Positions 29,191-40,343 of a stretch of DNA of 64,000 nucleotides are shown piece by piece. The notes below the pieces were generated by a model. That model saw only the letters and a program-made list of their open reading frames with translations. It made no database searches and had not been told where the DNA came from. Origin of the DNA: Simiduia aestuariiviva (lineage in GTDB: Bacteria > Pseudomonadota > Gammaproteobacteria > Pseudomonadales > Cellvibrionaceae); assembly GCF_014192475.1 (NCBI RefSeq), contig NZ_JACHXZ010000003.1, positions 372,001 to 436,000 of the forward strand. The letters are read 5' to 3'. The first letter of the stretch is position 1; each line of letters starts with the position of its first letter. The position numbers and the translations under genes were made by a program.

Positions 29191-31245
29191 TTAATGTATG
29201 TCTTTCCAATACTCACGATTAAGTAGGAAAACAAACACAAACAGCACTAGTAAAAATAACAGGACATACACACCGATGCGCTCGCGATCAAGCGCATAGG
29301 GTTCGGCGATATACTCCAAAAAGTTCACCAGATCATAGATAGCTTGATCAAACTCTTCAGTATTCATGGTGCCCTTTTGCTCGCCCACTTTCAGGCTACC
29401 GCAGGGATCATCCGCAATCACAGCACCCGTCACAGGGTCGCGAACGGGGCGGCCATGCTCGTAGCGAGGACCGGGAGCACACTCCGCCAAGCCCTGAAGC
29501 TCCAGCATCGCGTGGGGCATTGCCACCTTGTCGAATACTCGGTTGTTGACACCGGTCGGCCGCGTATCGTCTTTGTAGAAATTGCGCAGATAGGTGTAGA
29601 GCCATTCGGGATTGCGAGCACGAGCCACCAGTGTTAAATCAGGTGGCGTTGCACCAAACCAAGCCTTGGACTTGTCTGGATCCATGGAAATGGTCATCAA
29701 CTCACCAATGCGGCGATCTCCAAACACCAGGTTTTCCTGCATCACGTCATGCGGAATACCCAAGTCATCTGCAACGCGCTCGAAGCGTGAGAAACTGGCG
29801 GCGTGGCAACCCATGCAATAGTTGGTGAACAATTGCGCACCGCGCTGCAGGGATTCCTTGTTCTCCAAGTCGGGCACCATCACATCACACTCAATGCTGC
29901 CACAGGCGTACTGCCCCTCGGCACCCACCGCCTTGATGGGCACGATGGTCAGCGCCAAGAACAGGAAGAAACCGCCCCACACTAAACCTGCGCTCAAACC
30001 TTTCGCCTGTGTTCGCGTTGGCTCAGGCTGGCATTTTTCTCGCACGGTCCAGAACGGCATACCAATAAAATAGGCGAAGTAGATAATCGTACAAATCTGC
30101 GCCAGCGCCGTGCGACCTGGGGTAGGTGACTTAACACCCAAGTAACCCAAGATCACAAAAGATGCCGCAAACACGATCAACGCAACGCGGCTAAAGGTGC
30201 CTTTGTAGCGCATGGATTTTACTGGGCTCTTGTCTAACCAAGGCAGCACAAACAGGATGGCTATTGCGGCACCCATGGCAATCAGACCCAAGAACTTGGA
30301 GCTCAACGGCCCAATATCGAAGGTCACCGCACGCAAAATCGCGTAGAACGGTGTGAAATACCAAACAGGCGCAATGTGAGGTGGTGTCTTCAGATTGTTC
30401 GCTTCTTCAAAGTTTGCGTACTCCAAAAAGAAGCCGCCCATTTCTGGCATGAAGAAAATCACAAAGCAGAAGGCAAACAGGAATACCGTTACACCCACCA
30501 GATCGTGCACTGTGTAGAACGGATGGAAAGGCACGCCGTCAAGGGGGATACCGTTTTCATCTTTGTTCTTTTTAATCTCAACGCCATCGGGGTTGTTTGA
30601 ACCCACTTCGTGCAGCGCGAGAATATGCAGTACAACCAGCGCCAGTAACACGATGGGCAGTGCCACCACGTGCAACGCGAAGAAGCGGTTCAGGGTAATA
30701 CCCGAAATCAGGTAGTCACCGCGAATCCACTGTACCAGGTCGTCGCCCACCACGGGAATTGCACCAAACAGCGATACGATCACCTGCGCACCCCAGTAGG
30801 ACATCTGGCCCCAGGGCAACACATAACCCATGAAGGCTTCGGCCATCAGGGCAACGTAAATGGTCATACCGAAAATCCACACCAGCTCGCGTGGCGCCTT
30901 GTAAGAGCCATACATCAAGCCGCGGAACATGTGCAGATACACCACCAAGAAAAACGCCGAGGCGCCGGTGGAATGCATGTAGCGAATTATCCAGCCGAAA
31001 TCTACATCACGCATGATGTATTCAACGGAGGCAAAAGCACCTTCGGCGGTAGGCGTGTAGCTCATTGTGAGCCAGATACCGGTCAGCAGCTGGTTGACTA
31101 ACACCAGAATCGACAAGACACCGAAGAAATACCAAAAGTTAAAGTTTTTGGGCGCATAGTACTTCGCCATGTGGGTGTCCCAAGCGCGCTGCACGGGCAA
31201 GCGCTCGTCAACCCAACCCCATAGACCTGTGAGCCAATTTTTCAT
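29191..31245 (-). CDS. petBC: Fused cytochrome b / cytochrome c1 of the ubiquinol-cytochrome c reductase
   Basis: One 684-residue frame carries both membrane cytochromes of complex III, which oxidises quinol and reduces cytochrome c. Residues 1-400 are cytochrome b, with heme-ligand histidines in RYMHSTGASAFFLVVYLHMF and FFALHVVALPIVLLALVVLH, and the Qo-site PEMGG. Residues 420-441 form a hydrophobic segment ending AVGA, like the signal peptide of a separate c1. Cytochrome c1 follows, with heme motif CMGCH at residues 477-481, the ligand region MPHAML, and a C-terminal anchor (VLLFLLVLFVFVFLL). No stop separates the halves. AGGAGG lies 10 nt before the ATG, at the end of petA. Bradyrhizobium FbcH is a known fusion that is cleaved after export. 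Confidence 0.93.
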   Translation of the reverse strand: MKNWLTGLWGWVDERLPVQRAWDTHMAKYYAPKNFNFWYFFGVLSILVLVNQLLTGIWLTMSYTPTAEGAFASVEYIMRDVDFGWIIRYMHSTGASAFFLVVYLHMFRGLMYGSYKAPRELVWIFGMTIYVALMAEAFMGYVLPWGQMSYWGAQVIVSLFGAIPVVGDDLVQWIRGDYLISGITLNRFFALHVVALPIVLLALVVLHILALHEVGSNNPDGVEIKKNKDENGIPLDGVPFHPFYTVHDLVGVTVFLFAFCFVIFFMPEMGGFFLEYANFEEANNLKTPPHIAPVWYFTPFYAILRAVTFDIGPLSSKFLGLIAMGAAIAILFVLPWLDKSPVKSMRYKGTFSRVALIVFAASFVILGYLGVKSPTPGRTALAQICTIIYFAYFIGMPFWTVREKCQPEPTRTQAKGLSAGLVWGGFFLFLALTIVPIKAVGAEGQYACGSIECDVMVPDLENKESLQRGAQLFTNYCMGCHAASFSRFERVADDLGIPHDVMQENLVFGDRRIGELMTISMDPDKSKAWFGATPPDLTLVARARNPEWLYTYLRNFYKDDTRPTGVNNRVFDKVAMPHAMLELQGLAECAPGPRYEHGRPVRDPVTGAVIADDPCGSLKVGEQKGTMNTEEFDQAIYDLVNFLEYIAEPYALDRERIGVYVLLFLLVLFVFVFLLNREYWKDIH

Positions 31246-31249
31246 TCTT

Positions 31250-31843
31250 TTAAGCCTCCTGATCTACGCCGATCAGTACCACTGAATCGGTTTCAAAGGT
31301 GTAGGGTGGAACTTCCAAGTTAATCGGTGCGGGAACGCCTTTGTATACGCGACCGGCCAAATCAAACTTAGAACCGTGACAAGGGCAGAAGAAGCCGCCC
31401 AGCCATTCGTCGCCACCCAAATCCTGAGCACCCACATCGGGGCGATACATTGGCGCACAACCCAAATGCGTACACAGTCCGAGTAACACCAAGAACTCTG
31501 GCTTAATCGAACGATGTTCATTTTGTGCATAGGCGGGTTGCTGCTGCTCGATCGACTCTGGGTCGCGCAGCTGATCGGCCATGCCAGGTAAAGATTGCAA
31601 CGTCTCCTCGGTCCGACGGACGATGTAAACCGGCTTACCGCGCCACTCAACAACGATCATCTGACCGGGCTCGAGCTTGGATACATTAGCCCGAACCGGC
31701 GCGCCAGCGGCTTTCGCCTTAGCACTTGGATTCCAGGAACCAACAAAAGGTACCGCTACACCTACAGCGCCCACAGCGCCTACCACGGAGGTGGCTGCTG
31801 TCAAAAAACGACGACGCCCCTCGTTTACACCGTCATTGCTCAT
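31250..31843 (-). CDS. petA: Ubiquinol-cytochrome c reductase iron-sulfur (Rieske) subunit
   Basis: Carries the [2Fe-2S] cluster that takes the first electron from quinol. The N-terminus has a twin-arginine motif (GRRRFLTAATS) and a hydrophobic anchor (VVGAVGAVGVAVPFVGSW). The cluster motifs CTHLGC and CPCHGS supply two cysteines and two histidines plus the disulfide pair. The 197-residue length is normal. A ribosome site GGAGAG lies 7 nt before the ATG. It is first in a two-gene operon with the fused cytochrome gene 4 nt downstream. Confidence 0.97.
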   Translation of the reverse strand: MSNDGVNEGRRRFLTAATSVVGAVGAVGVAVPFVGSWNPSAKAKAAGAPVRANVSKLEPGQMIVVEWRGKPVYIVRRTEETLQSLPGMADQLRDPESIEQQQPAYAQNEHRSIKPEFLVLLGLCTHLGCAPMYRPDVGAQDLGGDEWLGGFFCPCHGSKFDLAGRVYKGVPAPINLEVPPYTFETDSVVLIGVDQEA

Positions 31844-31935
31844 GACGTTTCTCTCCCATCACAGCTACAAGAGCCAGTAAATGACTGAAATAAAAAAAGA
31901 AAAAGCTTAATTTATGCACCCCAAAAAGTCGCACA

Positions 31936-31964
31936 ATCTTAATGAAAATGACCACAACTGACAA
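31936..31964 (-). promoter_or_regulatory. Candidate sigma-70 promoter of petA-petBC
   Basis: On the minus strand TTGTCA (31959-31964), a 17-nt spacer and TAAGAT (31936-31941), giving a leader of about 85 nt before petA. Confidence 0.55.
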
Positions 31965-32015
31965 GGATAACCACGGATCGTGCCGTGTTTCGGGGCAAAT
32001 GGGTAGGTTGGAAAC

Positions 32016-32044
32016 AAAAAAGGCGCGCCAATCGGCACGCCTTT
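32016..32044 (-). terminator. Rho-independent terminator of rplM-rpsI
   Basis: Read on the minus strand, GGCGTGCC, loop GATT, GGCGCGCC pairs with one G-U, then TTTTTTG. On the plus strand the same position is an A-C mismatch, so the element is built for the minus strand. Confidence 0.85.
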
Positions 32045-32072
32045 CGAGTCCACCTGCAGTGCAGGGTGCGAA

Positions 32073-32465
32073 TTAACGCTTGGAGAACTGTGGCTTCTTA
32101 CGCGCTTTGCGCAAGCCCACTTTCTTACGTTCAACTTCACGAGAGTCACGAGTTACATAACCCGCTTCGCGCAGTGAAGGACGCAACGCTTCGTCATAAG
32201 CCATCAATGCACGGGTTAAACCGTGACGGATTGCACCGGCCTGACCGAAGCTACCACCACCTTTAACGGTGACAGTAACGTCGAACTTTTCAACATTGTC
32301 GGTCAGCTCAAGTGGCTGACGAACGATCATACGGGCAACTTCGCGACCAAAATAGGCCTCCAAGGAACGCTCGTTGATAGTGATGTTGCCACTGCCCGGC
32401 TTGATAAATACACGCGCAGTTGAGGTCTTGCGGCGACCCGTACCGTAGTATTGAGTATCTGCCAT
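32073..32465 (-). CDS. rpsI: 30S ribosomal protein S9
   Basis: A small-subunit head protein whose C-terminal tail reaches the P-site tRNA. The 130-residue sequence begins [15 protein letters not shown] and ends in the basic tail [19 protein letters not shown], with the universally conserved final SKR that contacts the anticodon loop. It is 11 nt after rplM and ends before a terminator. Confidence 0.99.
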   Translation of the reverse strand: MADTQYYGTGRRKTSTARVFIKPGSGNITINERSLEAYFGREVARMIVRQPLELTDNVEKFDVTVTVKGGGSFGQAGAIRHGLTRALMAYDEALRPSLREAGYVTRDSREVERKKVGLRKARKKPQFSKR

Positions 32466-32476
32466 TTTCAGCTTCC

Positions 32477-32905
32477 TTAGATATTCAGTTCTTTAGGTTG
32501 CTGTGCAGTGTGCGGGTGAGCACTACCAGCGTACACTTTCAGCTTGCGGAACATGGCGCGTCCCAGAGGGCCTTTGGGCAACATGCCCTTAACAGCACTC
32601 TGAATAATGCGCTCGGGGGCATGATCACGAAGCTTTTCAAAGCTCATGGTCTTCAAGCCACCAGGAAACTCAGTGTGACGGTGATACAGCTTATCCGTCT
32701 CTTTGTTTCCAGTAACACGCACTTTTTCTGCGTTGACTACAACGATGTAGTCGCCAGTGTCCACATGCGGAGTGTACTCAGGCTTGTGCTTGCCACGCAG
32801 ACGACTAGCGATCTCTGTAGCCATACGGCCTAGAGTCTTGCCATCAGCATCGACAATGAACCAGTCACGCTGGACTGTTTCGGGTTTAGCACTGTAAGTC
32901 TTCAT
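32477..32905 (-). CDS. rplM: 50S ribosomal protein L13
   Basis: An early-assembly large-subunit protein, 142 residues, with [19 protein letters not shown], the [22 protein letters not shown] block and [20 protein letters not shown]. In E. coli L13 represses its own operon by binding the leader mRNA; the leader here (about 40 nt) is short and shows no clear match I can claim. First gene of the rplM-rpsI operon. Confidence 0.99.
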   Translation of the reverse strand: MKTYSAKPETVQRDWFIVDADGKTLGRMATEIASRLRGKHKPEYTPHVDTGDYIVVVNAEKVRVTGNKETDKLYHRHTEFPGGLKTMSFEKLRDHAPERIIQSAVKGMLPKGPLGRAMFRKLKVYAGSAHPHTAQQPKELNI

Positions 32906-32949
32906 GTTATATAGCCTTTAACGAGGGTCTTCCCACAAAAAGAGCGCGC

Positions 32950-32978
32950 ATACTACAGATTCGGCATGGCCTTTTCAA
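32950..32978 (-). promoter_or_regulatory. Candidate sigma-70 promoter of rplM-rpsI
   Basis: On the minus strand TTGAAA (32973-32978), a 17-nt spacer and TAGTAT (32950-32955). The likely start of transcription near 32943 gives a leader of about 38 nt. Confidence 0.6.
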
Positions 32979-32996
32979 GCGCTTTTTGCTCTGAAA

Positions 32997-34112
32997 TCAG
33001 GGTTTATGGGGCTTGGCCAGATAGTCTTTACTCTGCATCTCCAACAAACGGCTACTCGTGCGCTCAAACTCAAAGTTTAGCCGGCCACCGCCGTACAGCT
33101 CAGTCAGTGGCACTTCCGCCGAAATGACCAGTTTGACGTTTCGGTCATAGAACTCATCCACCATATTAATGAAGCGGCGCGCTTGGTCATCTTTCTGCCC
33201 CCCCATCACCGGCACATCCGTCACCAATACGGCGTGGTAGATCTTGGCGAGCTCAATATAGTCATTCTGAGACCGAGGCCCATCACACAGCGTTTTGAAG
33301 TCAAACCACACGACGTCCTCACCCTCAAAGCGCGCGTGCATCGTGCGCCCTTCCACCTCAAGGTCGACATCGGCCTCGATTTCTTCGTGGTCGGGCACCA
33401 ACGCCTCAAAACTGTGGCGCATGGCAACTTCCGCCTCTGGCCCTAAGGGCGAGTGGTATAACTCGGCCTGCTCAAGCGCGCGCAACCGGTAATCGACACC
33501 GCCATCCACATTGACAACCAATGTGTGCTGGTTGAGCAACGCAATAGCAGGCAGGAATCGCGCGCGCTGCAAGCCATCTCGATACAAGCCATCGGGCACA
33601 ATATTTGAGGTCGCCACCAGTGTCACACCTCGCGCGAACAGCGCTTGCAGCAATGTGGCCAAAATCATGGCATCGGTAATATCGCTGACGAAGAATTCGT
33701 CGAAACAAATTACGCGAGTCTCCCCTGCCAGCCGGTCCGCCACTTTCTCCAGCGGATTTTTCTGGCCATCCAGCTGCTTTAACTCTTGATGGACGCGCTT
33801 CATAAACCGATGGAAATGCACGCGCATTTTTCGCTCAAACGGCAGCGAATCAAAAAACACATCCATCAAATAGGTTTTGCCGCGCCCGACACCCCCCCAG
33901 AAATACAGACCGCGCTCAGGTGCCGCGGGCTTTGATCGCCCAAAGAACCCCAATACAGTAGCCCAGGCACCGCCAACGGGCTGCTCACGCAACAACCGCT
34001 CATACAAATCCTGCAGCAATTCGATGGCCTTCAGCTGGGCGTCATCCTGCTTAAAGCCGTGCGCTACATCCTTTTGATAGCGCGCCATCGGGGTCAACGG
34101 ATTTTCAGTCAT
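32997..34112 (-). CDS. zapE: Cell division ATPase ZapE (AFG1 family)
   Basis: An AAA-like ATPase that acts at the Z-ring under stress in E. coli. Walker A is GGVGRGKTYLMD near residue 75-85; Walker B is ICFDEFFVSDITDA; SNIVPDGLYRDGLQRARFLPAI is the conserved AFG1 block; the C-terminal DRNVKLVISAEVPLTELY is also present. 371 residues. The start is 11 nt after the alpha/beta hydrolase, implying a shared transcript. Confidence 0.95.
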   Translation of the reverse strand: MTENPLTPMARYQKDVAHGFKQDDAQLKAIELLQDLYERLLREQPVGGAWATVLGFFGRSKPAAPERGLYFWGGVGRGKTYLMDVFFDSLPFERKMRVHFHRFMKRVHQELKQLDGQKNPLEKVADRLAGETRVICFDEFFVSDITDAMILATLLQALFARGVTLVATSNIVPDGLYRDGLQRARFLPAIALLNQHTLVVNVDGGVDYRLRALEQAELYHSPLGPEAEVAMRHSFEALVPDHEEIEADVDLEVEGRTMHARFEGEDVVWFDFKTLCDGPRSQNDYIELAKIYHAVLVTDVPVMGGQKDDQARRFINMVDEFYDRNVKLVISAEVPLTELYGGGRLNFEFERTSSRLLEMQSKDYLAKPHKP

Positions 34113-34123
34113 GCACTCTCAAC

Positions 34124-34798
34124 TCACAAATTATTCTGTGCCGCGTCGGCACAATCGATCAAAGCCCGCTGCAGCCACTCCCGCAAAGCGTGCAGCTGCC
34201 CGTGAAAAAAATGCCCCGTTTCGGGCATGGTGCGCCATCGCACTTGCCCCTGCAGCGCACCGGCCCAACGCTCGAATCCTGACACATCCACCAATTCATC
34301 GCTCGCACCGATAACCATGTCGGTAGGACAGGGAAATCGCCGCTCGCGGTCGTAATCGTAGCGCTCCACCGGTGGCGCAACTAACGCCAAATGAACAGGC
34401 TTCAATGACCAGCTGGCCGCAGCAACCATCGCCGATCCAAAGGAAAACCCCGCTAACAGCATCTGCGCCCGAGGTAAATGCAGCGCCGCCCAACCGGCGA
34501 CGCACAACACATCATCCACCTCGCCTCGCCCGTGGCCATACACTCCCTCACTGGCGCCAACGCCGCGGAAATTAAAGCGCACCGTCGCGACCCCAAGCTG
34601 GTGATAAGCGCGCGCAAGGGTCGCCACCACCTTGTTGGACATAGTGCCACCGTGTTGCGGATGCGGGTGTGCGATGACCACAAGGCGCGCGTCCTGCGAC
34701 AGCAGCCCCTCTGGATTTCCCAGTTGTGTGAGCAGCTCAATACGCCCCGCAGGGCCATCAATCAAATGTTGCTGCTCTCGATCGCTAAACGCATCCAT
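34124..34798 (-). CDS. Alpha/beta hydrolase (COG2945-like)
   Basis: A 224-residue alpha/beta-fold hydrolase. The oxyanion-side motif AHPHPQHGGTMSNKVV, RFNFRGVGASEG, and the nucleophile elbow GFSFGS are visible; a late MPETGHFFHG supplies the likely catalytic histidine and ASDEL the acid. No signal peptide, so probably cytoplasmic. Substrate unknown. Directly upstream of zapE with 11 nt between them. Confidence 0.87.
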   Translation of the reverse strand: MDAFSDREQQHLIDGPAGRIELLTQLGNPEGLLSQDARLVVIAHPHPQHGGTMSNKVVATLARAYHQLGVATVRFNFRGVGASEGVYGHGRGEVDDVLCVAGWAALHLPRAQMLLAGFSFGSAMVAAASWSLKPVHLALVAPPVERYDYDRERRFPCPTDMVIGASDELVDVSGFERWAGALQGQVRWRTMPETGHFFHGQLHALREWLQRALIDCADAAQNNL

Positions 34799-34869
34799 AG
34801 GCCAATGAACCTCACGTCACTAAAAACCTTTTGCAATAAGATTGTGATCCATTACTCCGGATTACAGCA

Positions 34870-34875
34870 TATAAT
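34870..34875 (+). promoter_or_regulatory. Candidate -10 box upstream of zapG
   Basis: A perfect TATAAT about 107 nt before the zapG start. No good -35 box lies at the usual distance, so support is limited. Confidence 0.3.
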
Positions 34876-34982
34876 AGAAACTAGAACTGGCTGTCGCGCC
34901 AGCTCGGGGCGCGCATTATGGCATGGAGCACAGCGCGCTTTAAGCCACCCGTAGTCTATTTGGCCCCACGAAGGAGAGCCCT

Positions 34983-35462
34983 GTGTTTTCGATGAGTACT
35001 TTGATGTTGACCGTATTAACCTGCCTGCTGCTCGGCGGTGTGATCGGCGCCTTTATGATGTTTGCATTGCGCCCTCAGGAAAAAATCAATCGCGAATTGG
35101 AATCTCAATTGATGGAGGCAGAATCTCGATTGCGTGAATACCAGCAAGAGGTTACACAACACTTTGTTGACACTTCCCAGCTAATCAACAATTTAACGCG
35201 CAGCTATCGCGACGTTCACGAGCACTTGGCCGCCTCAGCCATGAAGCTCGGCAATGCTGATTTGAGCCGCCAAATTGCCCAAGCTGGCGATGGTAAATTG
35301 CTCGAACAGCCCAAAGAGCCGGCCCCTGAAGACATCAAACCGCCCACCGACTGGGCCCCCAAGGTACCGGGAAAACAGGGCACGCTGAGCGAATCCTATG
35401 GGTTAGAAGAAGACCCTACCGAAGAGGACGAGACCCTCGTTATCCAGCGCCATCAAGCCTAA
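34983..35462 (+). CDS. zapG: ZapG/YhcB family inner-membrane protein (DUF1043)
   Basis: A membrane-anchored coiled-coil protein; in E. coli YhcB/ZapG links cell-wall synthesis and division. One N-terminal transmembrane helix (LMLTVLTCLLLGGVIGAFMMF) leads into a long helix (INRELESQLMEAESRLREYQQ) and the conserved VTQHFVDTSQLINNLTRSYRDVHEHLA. The C-terminus is acidic (EEDPTEEDE). The start is GTG at 34983, 7 nt after GGAG; an ATG three codons on is less well placed. 159 residues. Position before degS is the same as in related genomes. Confidence 0.92.
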   Translation: MFSMSTLMLTVLTCLLLGGVIGAFMMFALRPQEKINRELESQLMEAESRLREYQQEVTQHFVDTSQLINNLTRSYRDVHEHLAASAMKLGNADLSRQIAQAGDGKLLEQPKEPAPEDIKPPTDWAPKVPGKQGTLSESYGLEEDPTEEDETLVIQRHQA

Positions 35463-35469
35463 TACCCCA

Positions 35470-35490
35470 GCCCCGGCAGATCGCCGGGGC
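35470..35490 (+). terminator. GC-rich hairpin after zapG
   Basis: GCCCCGGC, loop AGATC, GCCGGGGC, 8 nt after the zapG stop, with no T tract. It may slow polymerase or protect the mRNA end rather than terminate cleanly. Confidence 0.4.
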
Positions 35491-35528
35491 GCACATAACG
35501 CCCACCCCCCAAGCGCGCCACAATGGCA

Positions 35529-35534
35529 TATAAT
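35529..35534 (+). promoter_or_regulatory. Candidate -10 box upstream of degS
   Basis: A perfect TATAAT 63 nt before the degS start; the -35 region is C-rich and poor, so this may need an activator or may be fortuitous. Confidence 0.3.
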
Positions 35535-35597
35535 TCGCCCTCAATGTCCGCCGCTGGCGTCGACGATCGACTTTTCGGATAACAAAAGGCGAGTTAG

Positions 35598-36719
35598 GTG
35601 AAAAAAATATTCGATTTTCTCGCATGGCCCGTGGCCTTTGGCCTGATGGCCGCGCTCGCTTTTTTGCTGTTTTCACCCAGCGTGCGACCCCTGCTGAACG
35701 CCCAGTCCGCAGGTGCCAGCTACGGACAAAACGCGCGGCACTCCTATGCAGAGGCCGTCAGTCGCGCGGCGCCTGCGGTAGTCAACATTTTCACCCAGCG
35801 CAAGGTACCCAAACAACGGCACCCCCTGATAGACGACCCCCTGTTCCGACACTTTTTTAACAATGCCAACGTGCCCCAACAGGAGCGCCTGCAAAGCTCG
35901 CTTGGCTCGGGGGTCATCATGAACCCCGACGGCTACGTGCTCACGAACCACCATGTCATCAATGGCGCCGACCAAATTGTGGTGTTACTTAACGATGGTC
36001 GGGAGGCCCAAGCGCGGGTAATAGGCACCGACCCGGACACTGATCTAGCCGTTCTCAAGATCAATTTAGACAACTTGCACGCCATTGCGCTGGGCGACCC
36101 CAGCGCTGCGCGCGTCGGTGATGTAGTCTTGGCCATTGGCAATCCTTTCGGCGTCGGCCAGACGGTGACTCAAGGCATTATTAGCGCCGTGGGCCGCTAT
36201 GGCCTTGGCATCAACACCTTTGAAAACTATTTACAAACTGACGCAGCCATCAACCCCGGCAATTCGGGAGGCGCACTGGTGGATGCCGACGGCAACCTCA
36301 TCGGCATTAATACAGCGATCCTCGATAAAACCGGCTTTTCCGTAGGCATCAGCTTTGCTGTCCCCATCGACATGGCGCTGCGCACACTCAAAGACATTGC
36401 CGAGCACGGCCATGTGGTGCGCGGCTGGATCGGAGTAGAAGCTCAGGCTGTTAGCCCCCAGTTGGCGAGAAATTTAGGGGTCAGTGCAGATATCGGTGTG
36501 ATTGTGACGGGCGTGTACAAAGACAGCCCCGCACACCAAGTGGGCATTCGGGCGGGCGACATCATCACCCACCTCAATGGCATCGCCCTTGGCGATGGAC
36601 GCAAGGGGGTACAGTTCATCGAGCAGAGCCGCCCTGGCGACAGCATTACGCTGCGCATTCAACGAGGCCTGCAAGTCGCGGAGGTCCAGCTGACCATGGC
36701 GGCCCAGCCCAGCAATTAA
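35598..36719 (+). CDS. degS: DegS/AlgW-type periplasmic serine protease
   Basis: A membrane-anchored sensor protease that, in relatives, cleaves the anti-sigma factor (RseA/MucA) when misfolded porins bind its PDZ domain. A single N-terminal helix ([19 protein letters not shown]) anchors it. The triad is His119 (TNHHV), Asp149 ([10 protein letters not shown]) and Ser223 (NPGNSGGAL). One PDZ domain follows (about 270-370, [16 protein letters not shown]...[14 protein letters not shown]), so DegS/AlgW rather than two-PDZ DegP. The start is GTG at 35598 with AAAGG 8 nt upstream. Its stop overlaps the hisD stop on the other strand. Confidence 0.95.
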   Translation: MKKIFDFLAWPVAFGLMAALAFLLFSPSVRPLLNAQSAGASYGQNARHSYAEAVSRAAPAVVNIFTQRKVPKQRHPLIDDPLFRHFFNNANVPQQERLQSSLGSGVIMNPDGYVLTNHHVINGADQIVVLLNDGREAQARVIGTDPDTDLAVLKINLDNLHAIALGDPSAARVGDVVLAIGNPFGVGQTVTQGIISAVGRYGLGINTFENYLQTDAAINPGNSGGALVDADGNLIGINTAILDKTGFSVGISFAVPIDMALRTLKDIAEHGHVVRGWIGVEAQAVSPQLARNLGVSADIGVIVTGVYKDSPAHQVGIRAGDIITHLNGIALGDGRKGVQFIEQSRPGDSITLRIQRGLQVAEVQLTMAAQPSN

Positions 36720-38017
36720 TCGTTTGGGTTGATGCGATACTCTGCCGATCGCGCGTGCGCTTCCAAAGCTTCACCGCGCGCTAATACACTCGCGCAACGC
36801 CCCAACTGACTTGCCCCCGCAGGTGAGCAGTGAATAATCGACGAGCGCTTTTGGAAATCGTACACCCCAAGCGGGGAAGAAAAACGCGAAGTCCCTGAGG
36901 TGGGTAGCACGTGATTCGGACCAGCACAGTAGTCGCCCAGCGCTTCCGCCGTATAGCGCCCCATGAAAATGGCGCCCGCATGGCGAATATGGGGCAACCA
37001 CTGCTCAGGCTGATCAACGGATAACTCGAGGTGTTCAGGAGCTATGCGGTTGGCCAATGCTATGGCCTCAGCCAAAGTCTCAACCTGAATCAGCGCACCG
37101 CGCGATGCCAGCGACTGGCGCGCTATCTCTGCGCGCTCAAGCGTGGGCAGTAAACGCGCCATGGATGCTTTCACCGCCGCCAAAAATGCCGCATCGGGAC
37201 TGATCAAAATTGCCTGCGCCTGCTCATCGTGCTCGGCTTGACTGAACAAATCCATGGCGACCCAGTCGGGCGATGTCTTGCCATCGCACACCACCAGTAT
37301 TTCTGACGGCCCGGCAATCATATCGATGGCAACTCGGCCAAAAACCGCGCGCTTCGCGGTGGCCACATAAATGTTGCCCGGACCAACAATCTTATCGACT
37401 TTAGGAATGCAATCAGTGCCATAGGCCAGTGCCGCAACCGCCTGTGCGCCGCCAACGGTAAACAAGCGATCGACGCCCGCCAGATGCGCGGCGGCAAGCA
37501 CCATGGGATTGAGCTCGCCTTGCGGCGCCGGCACCACCATCACGATCTCGTCCACACCCGCCACCTTGGCCGGAATGGCGTTCATTAACACTGAGGATGG
37601 ATAGGACGCCTTGCCCCCTGGCACATAGATGCCAACGCGCTCCATGGCCGTCACCTGCTGGCCCAATACGGTTCCGTCGGGCTCTTGGTACTGCCACGAT
37701 GACTGGAGTTGATGCTGGTGATAATCCCGCACTCGTTGCGCGGCGAGTTCAAGGGCCTCGCGCTGATCGGTAGGCAGGCTGTCGAAGGCCGCCCGCCACT
37801 GTGCGGGAGGTATTTCCAACTCGCCAACACTGGCGGCGGCGCGCGCATCGAATTGGTTGGTATATGCCAATACAGCGGCGTCACCACGCACGCGCACAGC
37901 GTCAATAATCTCGCTTACCACCTGCGCCACTCGCGTGTCGCTGATAGATTCAAAAGCAAGCAGCGCGTCGAGCTGTGCGTCGAAGCTGGCGTCTCGGGTT
38001 GAGAGCTCGGCAATCAT
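36716..38017 (-). CDS. hisD: Histidinol dehydrogenase
   Basis: Catalyses the last two oxidations of histidine synthesis, histidinol to histidine, with zinc and NAD. Family blocks are intact: [76 protein letters not shown] and APEHLEL. Starting at 38017 gives 433 residues, as in E. coli; the frame is open 26 codons further without a good start. Downstream of hisG by 25 nt. In pseudomonads hisC follows hisD; here degS converges directly. Confidence 0.96.
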   Translation of the reverse strand: MIAELSTRDASFDAQLDALLAFESISDTRVAQVVSEIIDAVRVRGDAAVLAYTNQFDARAAASVGELEIPPAQWRAAFDSLPTDQREALELAAQRVRDYHQHQLQSSWQYQEPDGTVLGQQVTAMERVGIYVPGGKASYPSSVLMNAIPAKVAGVDEIVMVVPAPQGELNPMVLAAAHLAGVDRLFTVGGAQAVAALAYGTDCIPKVDKIVGPGNIYVATAKRAVFGRVAIDMIAGPSEILVVCDGKTSPDWVAMDLFSQAEHDEQAQAILISPDAAFLAAVKASMARLLPTLERAEIARQSLASRGALIQVETLAEAIALANRIAPEHLELSVDQPEQWLPHIRHAGAIFMGRYTAEALGDYCAGPNHVLPTSGTSRFSSPLGVYDFQKRSSIIHCSPAGASQLGRCASVLARGEALEAHARSAEYRINPND

Positions 38018-38042
38018 GATGGTCACTTCAGTAGTCGTGGGG

Positions 38043-39943
<1,901 letters not shown>

Positions 39944-39986
39944 TTACAGGTATTTTGAATACACACTCGGAGGGCAACTAACGGCG

Positions 39987-40217
39987 TTAACCCGCCTCGG
40001 CTGGCGTCAAGGTTTGCATGTTAACGGCATGAATCACGCCGCTGGCGATTTGTTCAGCCAACGCCTTGTAAACCAGCTGCTGCTTTTGTACTGGTCGCAT
40101 ACCTTCAAAGGCAGAGCTAACCACCACCACATTGACATGACTGCCCTCGATGGATACTTCTACCTTACTATCGGCGATAGCGGCTTCAATCAGCGCCTGA
40201 ATTTCTTGCGGTTGCAT
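39987..40217 (-). CDS. ibaG: BolA family protein IbaG
   Basis: A 76-residue BolA-like protein; IbaG binds monothiol glutaredoxins and an Fe-S cluster and is acid-induced in E. coli. The fold core is VEVSIEGSHVNVVVVSSAFEGMRPVQKQQLVYKALAEQI, and AVNMQTLTP closes it. The start at 40217 has GAGAGG 6 nt upstream; the frame is open to 40277 but without a ribosome site. Its place beside murA supports IbaG rather than BolA. Confidence 0.93.
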   Translation of the reverse strand: MQPQEIQALIEAAIADSKVEVSIEGSHVNVVVVSSAFEGMRPVQKQQLVYKALAEQIASGVIHAVNMQTLTPAEAG

Positions 40218-40270
40218 GCATTGCCTCTCAAAAATTGGGTGTACCGACCGTGCAATACTAGGTCGCCACC

Positions 40271-40299
40271 ATAACAAAACACCCCCATTTCAGGGGGTG
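40271..40299 (-). terminator. Rho-independent terminator after mlaC
   Basis: On the minus strand CACCCCC, loop TGAAAT, GGGGGTG is followed by TTTTGTTAT. It separates mlaC from ibaG-murA. Confidence 0.75.
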
Positions 40300-40343
40300 C
40301 TAAGTCTACTGGTTTACAGGCTTTTTTGCACGAAAATGGCTGA

